64,000 bases of DNA from Symbiodinium kawagutii (taxonomy: Eukaryota; Sar; Dinophyceae; Suessiales; Symbiodiniaceae): assembly GCA_009767595.1 (NCBI GenBank), contig VSDK01010418.1:358493-422492 (forward strand), written 5' to 3'. A program made the position numbers and the translations under genes. Below are positions 50,301 through 61,797 of the stretch, one piece after another. Within the stretch, counting starts at the first letter, position 1. Each line of letters begins with the position of its first letter. The notes beneath the pieces are model-generated. The model did not search any database. It saw nothing but the letters and a program-made list of their open reading frames with translations, and was not told where the DNA came from.

Positions 50301-53300
50301 CAGAGTACCCTTGAGAAATTGAGATGTTCCTACAGTTGCATTCTGCAATGCAGTGCAGAGAGTCAAATCCAATAGCATACTCTTTTGAAAGGATGTGTGG
50401 TGGTGTACATGACCCCGTATTCTTTCATTACATATTTGCTGATAATAATTTTGTCAGATAGGTCCTTCTTGACTATTCATGAAGTATTCCCCGTCGCTTT
50501 CATCATTGCTGATCAGTGCTGCTTCACCTTCTTCATAGTTCCTATCACTTGAGTCAAGCTTAGCATCCATCACAGTCAGGTTACAACCCCTATACCTGGT
50601 AGTTGCTGGCGGGACCATAGGTCGCGTGGTAGTCAACCCCAGTTGAGGTACTTACGAACCAACAGATGTTTTGTTGTGTGAAGACCAAGCGCATCCCACG
50701 AGTGCCACCGTGTGAAACCGTTGCAGGCGCATCTTGGTTGGTCCACTTTTGCGATGCAAAGTCAGCTGTGGAGACCTTGGTGTCCACCCGTCGACTAGAA
50801 GGCCAGCGCCTGCAGGTGCGGACGAAAACCGACTTCTTTCATTCGAAGTTTAGTCATCCTTTCCTTCATTCCCTTGTGAAGCTTAACTCAATAGCTGTCA
50901 GATCTTTCACTGCTTCCTAAGCTGCTGAACGCCTTCATTCCTTAGCTGCTCAACTCCTCCATAGCTTCGTAGCTAAGGCTGCCCTTCACAGCTTCGCTCG
51001 CAGGTCACCTGGGTGAAGCCCAGCTCTTTGGACTTGGAGGAGACGACCGTGACCCTTCAGGAGCCACTGGGGAGCGACGTGTCCCCGATGGGTTGAGGTG
51101 ACCCCCCAGTGGTGCCCCCAGGGCTTGGTTCGTGGAAGATCGGGTCGAACAGATGGGTAACAAGACTTATTAACATGTGAGTAAAGGTCACATTCTGTGC
51201 ATATCTACTGTCATAGTCATATTCTGTTCATTCTTGTTAGTAAAGCTATTCAATATCTATTTGCTTTGGTCATATTCTGTTGATTCTTGTGGTTTGAAAT
51301 CTGCAAAGGAACAGGGTTCTGACCTATCCCCATTTGTGGACAGTTTCTGTACCGAATCTTCATTCTGCTCTTGGTGCTCCCCCTTGACCTATACGCATGC
51401 GCTTCGATGTCTTGTTTCACTCGGTTGTGTGGGCATTTTGCCGATGGATCTGTTCGGAGTATCCGTGTGTATTCCAAAACCATCTCTTGACACAATTCTG
51501 AATGACAAATCATGTGGGTATGTGGCAAAATAGGGTAATTAATCAATAACCTGCCCAAGAAATATCATTTTACAAGGAGCCCATTGGTTTTGGTGGTACA
51601 GCTATTTTGGCACATACCCATGTAGTGATTATGATGGCTTGCAACCACGAAGTGCATCTCAGGAGGCAGATTGGCAGCCCGTCCTTCACCAAGCAGTTCG
51701 AGAGAGTTTCGAGTACTGGTTCCTTGGTGGCGGACCTGGATCCTGTTCAAGAGGAGTGAGTCCAATCAAAGATTCGCGGTTTTGATCCTACGATTTCAAC
51801 AGCTATGTCAAGAAATTGCAACAAATCAGATTGGAAGATCCGATCGTTTCGACAATCATTTTTGTGATTCTAATAAATGAAGTATCGGAATGGAAACGCC
51901 TTCCTCAGCTCATTGTGTTCTCTGCTCATTCCCAAACGGGGATTTTTTGCAAACAGAACTTACGAATGCAAATCCGAAATTTCAAACACCTTGCTTGTGC
52001 GAACCTCCTATCTTCAAAGTTTGAGCCCCGAGTTGCATGGATCTGTCCGCCAGCTGCCTTAATGGATGGGGGAACGCAACTGCCTCAGGTTGGGTCCTGA
52101 CAACCTGCCGAAGGATGCCTTTCTCCGACGGCATGTGCGAAAGCGCCGAGCGATTTGGCTTTGAACTGAGCAAGTTTCTGCCGTTGATGCTGGTTGTGGT
52201 GGGTGGTCCTTGCTGTGGGACACTCCGCCGTTGCTGTTAAAGTGCTTGTGACTTGTTTTCTGTGTTTGTCAACAGGGCAAGATGGTCGTTTCTGAAACAG
52301 TCGAATTCTAGCCGTGAATTCTTCAAAAGGTTGCCACTTGACCATGGCGTTTACCAGCCATCCATATGCAACTTGACCTGCCCTGTGCCCTGCCACACTG
52401 CCACCCTGCCACCTGCGGACGCCCCGAGGATCGCTTCGTGCCGCTGCGCGTCTTCGTGATGTTTCGACGTCTGCAGGTGTGGATGCAGAGTCTCAAGCAG
52501 CTGGCGGAGGCGCCTGTGTCCGGTCCAGCAGGGTGGGGTGGCGTTGATCGATGCCTTGGCATCGCTTGGGAGAACCAGTGGTTGGTTAGGTCAGAATCAA
52601 CTCGTATCATTATGATGTGGTTTTACATGGTTTTACTGATATTATTTATCACTATAGTATCCTCCAGTCAGTATCACTATATTGGTTGATTATCACTTTT
52701 GGGGTGTTTTGAAAGGGATTAGGGACCCAATTTTGATGATGGGTTATACTAGGTTCAGATGTGATGGGAGTTGTCGAAGGTATCCAGGAGTTTGACAAGT
52801 CCCAACTCATCATACAACTGGTTCAAATGTAGTGCCTTGCGAGAAGAGTTTTGGCGTGCGCGACGCCAAGTGCCCCCGTGGCATTGGTGGAAACCCAGGA
52901 TGAACAGCCCATGGTGTCATGGGATTTGCGCCTACCAGGTCCCATCTCATAGCATCATCATGTGTCTCACAGCAAGACGCAAGTACACTTTATAAAATGC
53001 ACTACAAGTACCTATCTCATCTAGTTTTTTTACAAATGCCCTCCACCAGTCCTGTCTCATCTCCCCAGAGTAGTCCAAAAGTTATACATCACAAGTCCTA
53101 TCTCTTCTCAACCTAGTATAATTGCTGCTGAAGATCAAGTTGATTTGGGGGGTTCCCAATTTTCAGAAACCACTATTGGTTATTAGTGTCAGGGGATCAT
53201 CAACCAACATCAGTCACATGACCATGGGGTTCCTATAGTACCAGTATTGGTTCTGGTTCAGTTGGAAGTACGGTTTCTATCCCCTGTCACTTCCCACCAC

Positions 53301-56300
53301 ATGACCCCTGCATCTCAGTGAATCACTGGCGCCAGGTGTTGAAAGGCTCAGAACTTCTGGAAGTTCAAGGTGAAGGTCGAGAAGCCATGGTTCGCCGGAA
53401 GGAAGACTGCAGCCGACGCCCCGATGAGTCTGAAGATCAGGTTGGATTGGGATCACACAGTGGTGTCCGGAAATGGTTCGGTCATGGTGGCTTTACAAGT
53501 TCTTGTGGATGGTCAACAGTCAGTTCAACAGTAGTTAAAGATCAGGGATGATCACGCATTAGCCGACATTTTTGGAAAACAGTCTCACTGGGCAAACAGA
53601 TGCGATGATACTAAGCCATCAATGACGGGGATACCAGCAAGCCCAACTATCAAGGCTGGATGTATCACATAGATAGAGATGAATGGCTTAGAAGACTGGA
53701 GAAGGTCCAATCATGACCACAATTCTTCTGAGCTCTGTGGAGGCTGAGCGGCAGAATGCTTGCTTGGAGTTGCTGGCTGCAGGTCGAAACGCGTCTTGAC
53801 TGGAACACGGCGACAAAGAACTCTTCATCCACCAGGGTCAGACATCAGTTTTGCAGGAAGCCGAAATACATGTACTGGTGCTTAAAATCACCATAGAGTC
53901 ACCATAAGATCACCATAAATGCCATAAATAAACACTCTGTACATCTTAATCACAATAGAATCCCTAACTTTGCTTGGTGCCTGTGGACCATCCCAGCCCA
54001 CCTTCAAGGTCGAAGCAGTTCAGAAGCTACTGCCCGAGTACAACGCTCGTTATGGTGGTCCTGTGGCTGCGGGTTCGCCGGCCGCGGAGGATGCTGAAGC
54101 GGTGATGTGGGGAAGCACAGCTGGGCTGAACCTGTGCTGAAGCCCTGCAAGTTCACCACAGTCATTGCTGGGGTTAAGCCAACCTCTTAGATACAACCAT
54201 AGTTTGGACACAAAACTCAGGTGGGATTAATTAAGCCAAGAAGAAGCCGCCACATTTTAGTTGGTTGATGTTGAAGCACTGCAGATGATAGGGGTGAAAA
54301 AACATCCCAGAATGATGGCAGGGTGCACAGCATGGCATCCCAAGAATGTCAGCCTAGGGCCTAAGACCTATGACCATGATCTATCAAACCATGAAGAGAT
54401 TTGTTCCGATCACGACTGCGCAGATGTTTGACTTGTGATGGGTCTCCAAGATCACCAGTTTGAATTGTGCCGCTTCAAGCCCAATGACCTGCGCAATGAA
54501 AATGGGGCAGCAAACACCAAATGGTGATTTCTCAAGCTACAGAGGTACCCCAAGATCATGCAGTTTTTAAGTCATCCATAGTAATAAAGCAAGCAGTTTT
54601 GGGGGTTCCCTATTTTGAGAAACCACCGAATGGATTCACCCATTGTTTTTCTTGGGTGGTGGGGGAGGTTCTCAACTTGGACTGCAGATTGATTTCTGTG
54701 ATCCCAAGTCATCATTGGACATCAATGGATTGGAGTGCCACCTGAAGTTGGGTCTCCATGGTCTCCATAAAACGACCGTATCCCCCAAATTCGAAAAAAT
54801 GGGGGATAAGATGTACAGCTATTTAACTGACCCACCTGAAAATGACAATATCCCACCTGAAAAGTCTCCTTAACTTCAACTGTTTCACCACTGTTAAGCA
54901 TTATAGTGTTCCGTCCTTTTCCGTCCCATAACTTCAATGATGGCCTGGCACCCAACGATGATCAGAGGATTGGTCGACTTCCAATGCGCAGTTGATGGGT
55001 CACCACGGTCCACCGCTGAGGCATCACAGGAGTGTGGCATTCTTCACCGGAATCGAGTGGGTCTTCCCCTGAGTTGAAATACAGAGTTGGACCCACGCGG
55101 ACATAGACTTGGGGCTTGGTAGATCATTCAACAAGCTACTTATGTCCATAGATGAGCTAGTTGTCATAGTCGTGTATTCCTATGAAGAGCCCCAAGGGAT
55201 TTTTCCGTATTCCAAATTCGTCTCTGTAATGGTTGGTTCTTTTTGGTTCTTGTCCTCATATTATCTGCCACCCATTCATAGTTTTGAAGCTACCTACAGC
55301 TGGGGGTACTCATCTTCTGAGCCATCAACCATGGGCTTTGCCATTTTCAGGTGCTGCACTACTACGTGGAAGGCTGTTCGTCCTGGTCCTGGTGCCAGCC
55401 TTAACCTTGTGTAGCTGAAGGCTGGTGGTTTGCTCACCTGGATTGTGAGGGAGTCTGAAAACCAGAGACATTCAAAGGATTCCCATGGATTGGATTCCTT
55501 GCCACATTTCGACATGAGATCAGCTGTTCAAACTGGCTGAGGTTTTACCCTGCTCACTATCCACCTTTGTGCGTCTTTTGGCTGCACAGATGGCGCGCTG
55601 GCCATTGATCCAGCAGCCAATGCATGTTTGCCATGCTGGTTCCTGGAGAATCTCAAAGGCGAATCACTGATCTTTTGGGTACATCATTTATGAATAGGGC
55701 CCAATTTACGCCATAGTTCTGCCTCCATAGTTGTGGATCCTCCATAGTTGGATACAAAATAAACATGTTTGTCCAACTATGTAACTGGCCAGTTTATGAA
55801 TAGTTGGATGCGAGATTTATAGTGAGTTGATGTAACTGTTGAAGCCCCCATGTTGTATCAATGTTCTATCCCCCATGTTGTATCCATAGCTATGTTTCTG
55901 GCCAGCTCCAACAACAGTTACATTTTTATGGCTGTCGGTCAAAAGCCTGTACCGCTGGTTCCCCCATCATTAACCATTGTCCTCCCTATAATTGTTGGTA
56001 GTAGTCGGTTGATTAATATTGACCCAAAGTTATATGACAGTGGGTCCCTGGGTCAAAACCCCGTACCCTTGGTTCCCCTATCTTAACCATTGTTTTCCCT
56101 ATTATTACTGGTTATTATCCCCCATTATTGGTTGCTTCATATTGACCCAAAGCCATGTCTGTTGCACCCCTATGGCTATGTTCCTTTCATGCGGGAACCA
56201 GTTTTGAGCTCCAAGGCGGGTCTGGCATTCGTGACAGAGATTCCACGACCGCCCCAGGATGCGCCCGGATCCTGGCACTGTGGTTGTGGTGTGACCCAAA

Positions 56301-58673
56301 GAAAGTCTACTTGGAACTGATGCGTTATAATAGGTCTTTGTAGGAAACATATATGGCTACATACATGGTTTATAGTACAGTTTCTACTTGGAACATATAG
56401 AAACTCATCAGGTCGTTAATTTTGAACTTATAAGCACATATACCTATCACGTTAACAGAGTTTTTATAGATTCATATCCCCTACTGAACTATGGTTCTCC
56501 GAGGTTCATCTGATTCTTCTCATGTATTTCTTTTGTGAGAAGGTGAAAGATATTGTTGGGACCGGCCAAGGAGTGTTGCAAAGCGTTGTCTGTCGCTGCA
56601 TGTAGGATCTAAGTGCATGGTGGTCTCACCAGGTGGTATGCTGGTATCCCTACCTGCGATGACGGGGGAATGACTACTTGGATGAAGCTCTGCTCAAACC
56701 CTGATCAAGTCCAAACAAATCTGAATCAAACTCATGAGCCCACTCCACAACCTTCATGAACCCGAAAAAAGGCCCTAAAGAAACCATAGAAGCATTTCCT
56801 TAAAAACCCTCACACAGGAAACCCTAAAAGATCATTGTAAACAAGTTCAGGAAACACTAATGAAGTCCCAATGAGACCCTCCGAGCTTTCTGAAACAAGG
56901 CTTGAACTACAGTGTTACAGCAAGTGTGACTGAGATTCATCATTTCATTTTTTGGTCTATAATTGTTTCTCGTTTGGCTGTTTCTCAGAACAGGGGACCC
57001 CGCAAGTCATCCTTTGCAAACTATTTATGGAACTAAATCAACCATTTTTTGAGGTTCCCTATCTTAAGAAACCACCAAATAGACTCAATAGACCCGATGT
57101 TATGCAACTTATTGGAATCAAAATGATGAAAAAATGGTACTTAAGCATGGTTCATGATACCGAATCGTAATGATGAAACTTTAGAATGATTTATGATAGC
57201 AAATGACCATCAACTGTAGTATGGTCAAACGGTCAAACTATAGATACTTGATAATAGCTGGCAAATAAGTGATAACTATGGTTGCTTCTGACTAAAATTT
57301 GGGTAACTGCAGGTTGAGACCGAGTAATTGTGGTAGAGTATGGTCAACTCCAGTATGAAGTGATTACTTTTTTATTACCTATGGCAATTTGCTGTGATGA
57401 ACGATCCCCACCTATGGTCCCTATGGTCATTTCATTTCCCAGCTGTGATTCCTGTGATTCATCGGTGGTGCTGGGTGGTTCCTCTGAGGCCCGTGCCCCC
57501 TGAGCTGCAGCTGCTGGCGGTGCTGCCAGCGCAGTCGGCGCCGCTGCTGCCTGCGGCCTTGCGGCCACTGGTGGAGGACGGCCGCCAGGGCCTGGTGGCA
57601 ACATAGCCATGGTTCGGTACCTACGAACCATCCATTTTTTTAGAGGAAAAACCATGGTTGACCAGCTGGTTACTGGTTGATAATCCATTTTAATAGACAA
57701 AGCCATGGTTCACAAGCTGCTTATTGGTTCATTAATCATAGAGGGTACGAACCAACAAAAGCCCCTGTGAATAGGAAGACTCGCCAGTTTTTGGGGTACA
57801 CCAATTTTGGACAAAGCCAGGTCCGGGGGCCCGGTTGGAGGTGATAGAAGGAAGGGGTCACCACTTGAAGCGAAGCCGGTGAGGTTGGAGGGTTGAGGGT
57901 CTCCTGTGAAGGTCAAAGGACACGAACCAAAATTTACGGAAACGATAAGGTACTGACGTGGTATGGGTGAACGTGACGTTTGCCGTAGTTAACAAGCATT
58001 TGTCAACATGAACCGTTGTCAAAACTTGAGTTTTGTTATCACCGTTGACAATGGGTCACCCTCTATCAGGAACGATTCATCCTCATCAACCGAGGACTCT
58101 TCGTCCCCCATCGCTGAGTTTTATCCGCGGGATTTCGAGTCGGGAGCTTGGTTGTGAACTCAACCGGAATGATTCCAAGCCCAATGGTAGTGCACTTTGG
58201 ATCATGGCTGTCTTAGAAACATTCTTTTGATTTCTTTTGTACATACATATTCCATCATATTCCCACAACTGGCAGTTCTGTTTTTTTTTCAAGTGCCAAT
58301 GATCATCAGGAATGGCCATTTTGAGTTCCCCCTTTTTAAGTACCCCTGATGTAAAGAACACCAAAGGCTGTTCTGTTCATCAGGAGTTGTGCCAGTGCAT
58401 TGTTTTGACCTGGACGATCGACGAAGCACAGGCTTGACCTCAAAGAAGGCGACAAAGAGTGGCAGGCTGGGGAGCAGTTTTGGTGCAGCAGCTTTACCTT
58501 CAGGACTGCAGATTGGATCCTTGAAAAACTTCATTGAATTTGTCAGATGGATTATTCACCTCCATGCGTCTCTGCCTAGCTTTGTGTGTGCTTCTTCAAT
58601 CGGAGAGGCCATAGTCTTGTTGCCATTTGTGGATGAGCAACGTCTTCGAACTGTCGTTGCCCCAGCGATTCAA
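39814..58673 (+). CDS. XRN: XRN-family 5'-3' exoribonuclease, many exons
   Basis: Degrades or trims 5'-monophosphate RNA from its 5' end. Family motifs appear in order. 39814-39905 MGVPGFYRW...EFDN; 40078-40169 YLDFNGVVHSCVND; 40349-40394; 40759-40801 (tentative) SIVSPK; 41515-41579 VLLYIALDGVAPRAKMNQQR; from 41901 RRFRKAQE; 42529-42598 TPFMKRLSNRL; 44151-44227 GEGEHKIMNVIR; from 44392 DLVFLGLV; from 47519 YEMLSIVALRAWL; 47833-47889 DFVAMCCLVGNDF; 48606-48692 PHMAALDIYDGGLDKLL; 49017-49131 GYLTRDDL; from 55351 VLHYYVEGCSSWSW; near 56164 HPYGYVPF; 57489-57594 LQLLAVLP; 58608-58673 AIVLLPFVDEQRL. Most joins checked are in phase. GC donors follow exon 1 (TT|GCAACT), HTHCLCSNDA (GCA|GCTTCT) and perhaps SIVSPK. 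Acidic active-site residues of DFNG, DGVAPR, GEGEH and GNDF are kept. I cannot say whether it is XRN1- or XRN2/Rat1-like. Confidence 0.92.
41361..41460. repeat. Ten copies of a decamer
   Basis: Ten consecutive 10 bp units of AGATTCCATG or GGATTCCATG with no length change, inside the XRN intron before exon VLLYIALDG. Confidence 0.97.
45290..45382 (+). CDS. XRN: XRN insertion exon
   Basis: A 93 nt, phase 0/0 exon (CACAG acceptor, GTGAGC donor) reading DSDQQREPLLEGASQPAVEE then LRRAVMVASRR. It lies between the DADL-type motif (44392) and the LReyL-type motif (47519), where XRN proteins carry a variable and often zinc-binding segment. Membership in XRN is inferred from position and phase. Confidence 0.5.
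46006..47325. repeat. Gap and (ATC)n compound microsatellite in XRN
   Basis: N from 46006 to 46606, then 700 bp of ATC triplets with GATCATC and GTC variants, in an XRN intron. The left side of the gap has a short ~16 bp 'cctcttccaactcccc' repeat. Confidence 0.97.
47944..48051. mobile_element. TIR element family A
   Basis: Left end TGGTTTCTCAAGCCATAGGG, right end ...CTATTTTGAGAACCCCCC, giving an inverted pair. AGATGG on both sides looks like a target duplication. It lies in the XRN intron 47890-48605. Non-autonomous, no coding capacity. Confidence 0.75.
48449..48552. mobile_element. TIR element family A
   Basis: Left GGTGGTTTCTCAAAATAGGG, right GGTACACCTATGACTTGAGA plus AACACCC, with ATAT on both sides. 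Second copy in the same XRN intron as 47944-48051. Confidence 0.75.
48837..48938. mobile_element. TIR element family A
   Basis: TGGTGATTTCTCAAAATGGG at the left and TTCCCAATTTTAAGAAAGAA plus ACC at the right, with 'accatttatagtaataa' inside as in other copies. It fills about a third of the XRN intron 48693-49016. Confidence 0.7.
49324..51096 (+). CDS. XRN: RRM-like segment within the XRN frame
   Basis: Exon from 49324 (CCAG acceptor, phase 0) reads DECELLLDLVGLGLGPKQLP ... DWDGLSVAVWNVPRKTTEQQ. LSVAVWNVP looks like RNP2 (beta 1) of an RNA recognition motif. A small exon near 49780-49850 (VGLRHLPEAAMSKQG) could be beta 2. Exon 50666-50815 holds ETVAGASWLVHFCDAKSAVE, then TLVSTRRLEGQRLQ, a degenerate RNP1, helix and beta 4. 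It joins in phase to 51004 (VTWVKPSSLDLEETTV). The frame continues to a TGA at 51094 unless spliced earlier. It sits between XRN motifs at 49131 and 55351, where the family has a variable linker. It could be an inserted domain or, less likely, a separate gene. Confidence 0.5.
51514..51621. mobile_element. TIR element family D
   Basis: Left TGGGTATGTGGCAAAATAGG, right GCTATTTTGGCACATACCCA, a near-perfect 18-20 bp inverted pair, with ATG/TG flanks. Confidence 0.85.
51660..51770 (+). CDS. Possible exon in the XRN linker
   Basis: The plus strand reads NHEVHLRRQIGSPSFTKQFE then RVSSTGSLVADLDPVQEE before a TGA. Protein-like and in the XRN linker region. A donor before the stop is required if it belongs to XRN. 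Confidence 0.3.
52395..52570 (+). CDS. Probable exon in the XRN linker
   Basis: The plus strand reads GRPEDRFVPLRVFVMFRRLQ, then VWMQSLKQLAEAPVSGPAGW. GC-rich with a clear frame preference. Limits not defined. Confidence 0.4.
52842..52938 (+). CDS. Probable exon in the XRN linker
   Basis: The frame RRVLACATPSAPVALVETQD then EQPMVSWDLRLP ends at CCAG|GTCCCA. A second frame (EEFWRARRQVPPWHWW...) is also open, so the reading frame is uncertain. Confidence 0.3.
53317..53435 (+). CDS. Probable exon in the XRN linker
   Basis: After a CTCAG acceptor the plus strand reads NHWRQVLKGSELLEVQGEGR, then EAMVRRKEDCSRRPDESEDQ, with a CAG|GTTGGA donor. Charged and linker-like. Confidence 0.4.
53972..54138 (+). 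CDS. Probable exon in the XRN linker
   Basis: The plus strand reads LGACGPSQPTFKVEAVQKLL, then PEYNARYGGPVAAGSPAAED and AEAVMWGSTAGLNLC before a TGA. A GCC-rich codon bias is clear. A donor must precede the stop if XRN continues. Confidence 0.4.
54521..54628. mobile_element. TIR element family A
   Basis: Left TGGTGATTTCTCAAGCTACA, right TTCCCTATTTTGAGAAACCA plus CC, flanked by AATGG on both sides. Confidence 0.8.
55929..56157. mobile_element. Two adjacent TIR elements, family B
   Basis: Copy one (55929-56034) starts ATGGCTGTCGGTCAAAAGCC and ends ATTGACCCAAAGTTATAT. Copy two (56036-56157) starts CAGTGGGTCCCTGGGTCAAA and ends ATTGACCCAAAGCCATGT. Direct orientation, in the XRN intron region after the VLHYYVEG exon. 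Confidence 0.8.
56975..57077. mobile_element. TIR element family A
   Basis: Left GGCTGTTTCTCAGAACAGGG, right TTCCCTATCTTAAGAAACCA plus CC. Internal 'ctatttatggaactaaatca' matches the family centre. Confidence 0.75.
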
Positions 58674-58690
58674 GTTGGTGTGTTTTGTAG

Positions 58691-58804
58691 GTACCCTCTG
58701 GTAAAATACCTGGCAATAGAAAATCACCCTTTCTGTCGGGAAACCCTGGGAAATCTCGTATGAATGGCTGATTTTCCGTTGCCAGGTTGGTTTACCAGAG
58801 GGTA
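58691..58804. mobile_element. TIR element family C
   Basis: Left TACCCTCTGGTAAAATACCT and GGCAATAGAAAATCA. Right TGATTTTCCGTTGCCAGG and TTTACCAGAGGGTA. The inverted arms match over about 35 bp. It starts 17 bp after an XRN exon donor (58673). Confidence 0.9.
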
Positions 58805-59049
58805 AAGCATGAACTACGTTTAGACGTTCGGACCAAATTTTCGGACAGCTTCATCAAAGGTTTCCCGCCATACTTTGCTTCTTGACCAAGGCCTTGGAAA
58901 GCGTCTTGGAGGCTGCGACCTCAGGCACAAGGACTTCATTGGACTGCCATCAGCGTAAGATCACCAGCCAGCCATGAGGGAAACTCCTGTTAAGGTGCCC
59001 AGGCATGGACCCAGGTGTCGATTGACTTTTGGGAAGGGATGAAACGATC

Positions 59050-59147
59050 AAACAAGTTGGGCAGATACTCCAGTGGATTGATGCGTTATGTGGAATTGCA
59101 ACTCCAGAGTTTGACAGTCTCCGTCAGAATGCAGCCAATCAGCAGGT
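59050..59147 (+). CDS. Possible XRN exon after the LLPFVDE motif
   Basis: The frame LQWIDALCGIATPEFDSLRQ then NAANQQ ends at CAG|GTACCC. It follows the conserved LLPFVDE exon in the same direction, where XRN proteins have a helical region. Tentative. Confidence 0.3.
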
Positions 59148-59149
59148 AC

Positions 59150-61640
59150 CCAGAAGGAAGGGTTTTGGCCCCTGGGCAAGTGAACAGTTGCCTTTCCCCC
59201 TGGATCACTGCTAGGGGATCAGCTGCTTGAGGATTTTGGATGACCAGTGCTGATCAGATCTGAGGAAAAGGATCTCTCCACTTTCCAGCCAGCCCGCGGG
59301 AGTCGACTGGAGGCGGCGGGCTGGACCGCACGGTGCATGTTTTTCCACAACCGCGAAAGCTACTGTGGTCTTCAGCCCAGATAGCTCAGATAAGCAGATC
59401 TTCAGCATCCTTCGACTTTTTGCATTGTTGTATGACAGTGGATCCCTAAGTTTCTTGTGATTGTTGGTCAATTTCTTGCGTGAAGATTCTGATCACAGTT
59501 GCAATCTCTCCCCTCTAAACTAACGCCTAGAGGACTCTTTCTGAAGGGTTTTTGAAGTCTACAAGTCAAATACACCTCCAAAGAGTCTAGGTACTGTTTG
59601 GAGGGGAATGGGATTGGTGTTAGACCCTCACACCAGTTGTTTCCTGTGAAAAATCGTCGCTTGACCTGGCTGTAGCCATGGACCGCCCCAAGTGCTGGAA
59701 GGCCTCTGGCGTTCGCTCCTGGGACTTCATGGTCGATGAAGAGCTGCCAGCCAGTCGAGCCAGCGTGAAACTCAGCGAAGTTGATCTGTTGGGCCAATGG
59801 GCGCGTACTTGGATGTGCAGCTGGGGTTATTACCATGGTTGGTGGCAACCTATCAGGTAGCTGAACTAACCCCTAGAACCATGGTCAGTTCCTGGTTGCA
59901 GGCTGTGGAGATAGCACATGCAAGTAGGGGGAGCTTGATGGACCTTCATATCCACAACCAGAGATGACCATGGAATACCATGGACGTTTTGAGTCTCCGG
60001 AGGCAATCCTAGTGCCATGGAAGATCCACACTAGGTTGGTTCGTTCAAGTGGTTGGTGCTGAAGTTGCATGGAGTCACTTCTTGGTACCGTCCTTGAGCT
60101 ATGACAGAATCCCAACCCAACGGGAGTTTTCTTACTTCAACACTACACTGGCAACCCCCCACCATTTAGCAGTGGAAGTACCAACCTTTGAACGCTAGAC
60201 CACTGCAGCCAAGGTCGAGATGATTGTGGAGTCCCATCACAGTTTTCCGAGGCACAGGGGGGGCTGCACCTGGGGCTTTCCAATGGGGCGGGGATAGCAT
60301 CAGCTCGTTGTTGAGGAGCCTACCATGTGGAGGTCAATATAGGCTGCCTATGGCTGCCTGAAGATTCTGAAGCACCATGGTCTCTCTGGTTGGACCACAG
60401 CATGGAGCCCCTGATGCTGGTTTAGGGATCCCGCGGGGTCATGAGACTTCATGATTCCATATGCTCGGCGGAAAAAGCGTCTCTCATACTCAAGCAGCAC
60501 TCGATTTTTTCTCATTGCCATACTCTAATAGATGATATCAATAGAACCATTGTGCTTTGCACTAGCCATGTTGGGTTACCGTACACCGTCGCACCGTGGT
60601 TACACCCGTGGCTCCCAACCAGGCCGCGGCCGCGATTTTGCTGGCGGCCTCGCAGAACATCGAGCGGGGCGGCAAAGGTGCGGTCGTGCGAACGACAGCT
60701 GGTGATGATTGGCGAGTTGGAGGTGTTCAAAAGTTGGTGTGGTCAGAACAACGGTTGACACTGGTCAATAATGGTTGATTGATAATGGTTAAATACTGGT
60801 TAAGCAATAGCTCATACTAGGGATTCATAGGGGATAATCACCAACAAGAATGGTTAAACAACTACTATGTGGTGGTTTCTTAAGATAGGGGACCCCCAAG
60901 TTATGGTTGGTTGATCATTGTAGATGGTTATCATTGATAAGGATTCCGAGCAATCAAAGAAGCCTATCTTCAACTCTTCAATGAGTCACTATTCCTCCCA
61001 CTTGATGATAGGCTTCCTAAGCAGCATGTGCGCTCTGCGATGTCATAGATGACCAGAAGTTCCTTGTTGGTAAACCGATGTTTGTTTAAAGCTGTGCTTG
61101 AAACTGGCCTTGCCCATTTTCTAGCTTCTCAGACTTTGATGATTATAAATAAACCATAAGCCAATGTTTTTTTTTAAAATTTGTTTGGTTGATGATAGCA
61201 CCGGAGTGGCTGATAGTGCAATACTGCAACAACCAACAATGGTAAGGATGTAACCAAGACTGGTAGAAACACCAATAGATAACTGGTGGTTTCACAGATT
61301 CTCTGCGGGTTAAGCTTTATCACTACCTTGGATGATTGCCGCATTGGGAGTGGAACCATCCAACCCGTTCTGTGCGCAGAACCAGGAAGGGGTGTTTCCC
61401 TCTTGGAGCATGGGAGCACTCATGATCATCCATGATCATCCATTGTATTCCCACATTCACCGTTGCTCCAGCCTACAAGACAGGTGACACTTTCAATTTT
61501 ACCATGCAGAAAAGAGCCGAAAAGAGTCGAACACCTTGTAAGAGCCTAAAACCATGATTGACCACTATCAGGATTCACTATCATCAAACATTAGTTGGTC
61601 ACATGATTCCATATCATCAATTCACACGAAGCATCGCATG
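59150..61640. other. XRN 3' half: mostly intronic, exons unclear
   Basis: Two GC-rich islands are probably exons but the frame is ambiguous. The first, 59670-59855, reads MDRPKCWKASGVRSWDFMVD, or on the other strand INFAEFHAGSTGWQLF. The second, 60590-60715, reads GYTRGSQPGRGRDFAGGLAE or TPVAPNQAAAAILLAASQNI. The RG-rich frame of the second would suit an XRN tail. Confidence 0.35.
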
Positions 61641-61651
61641 GATTCCATGAG

Positions 61652-61797
61652 TTGTTGGGCGAGCTGCCGACAGCTCCGCCAGGCAAGGGCCGCAAGGGTC
61701 GCGGCCGCGAGCGCCCAGTGGCTGCGGCGGAAACTGCGCGGGAGGACATCAAAAGCAGCGACAGCCGGGGCCTTGCGCCGCGAGGAGATGGATCGAG
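61652..61797 (+). CDS. Probable Gly/Arg-rich C-terminal exon of XRN
   Basis: After a CATGAG acceptor the plus strand reads LLGELPTAPPGKGRKGRGRE, then RPVAAAETAREDIKSSDSRG and LAPRGDGSR, with a TCGAG|GTTGGT donor. XRN proteins often end in RG-rich tails, which fits the position. Linkage to the upstream exons is inferred only. Confidence 0.4.
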
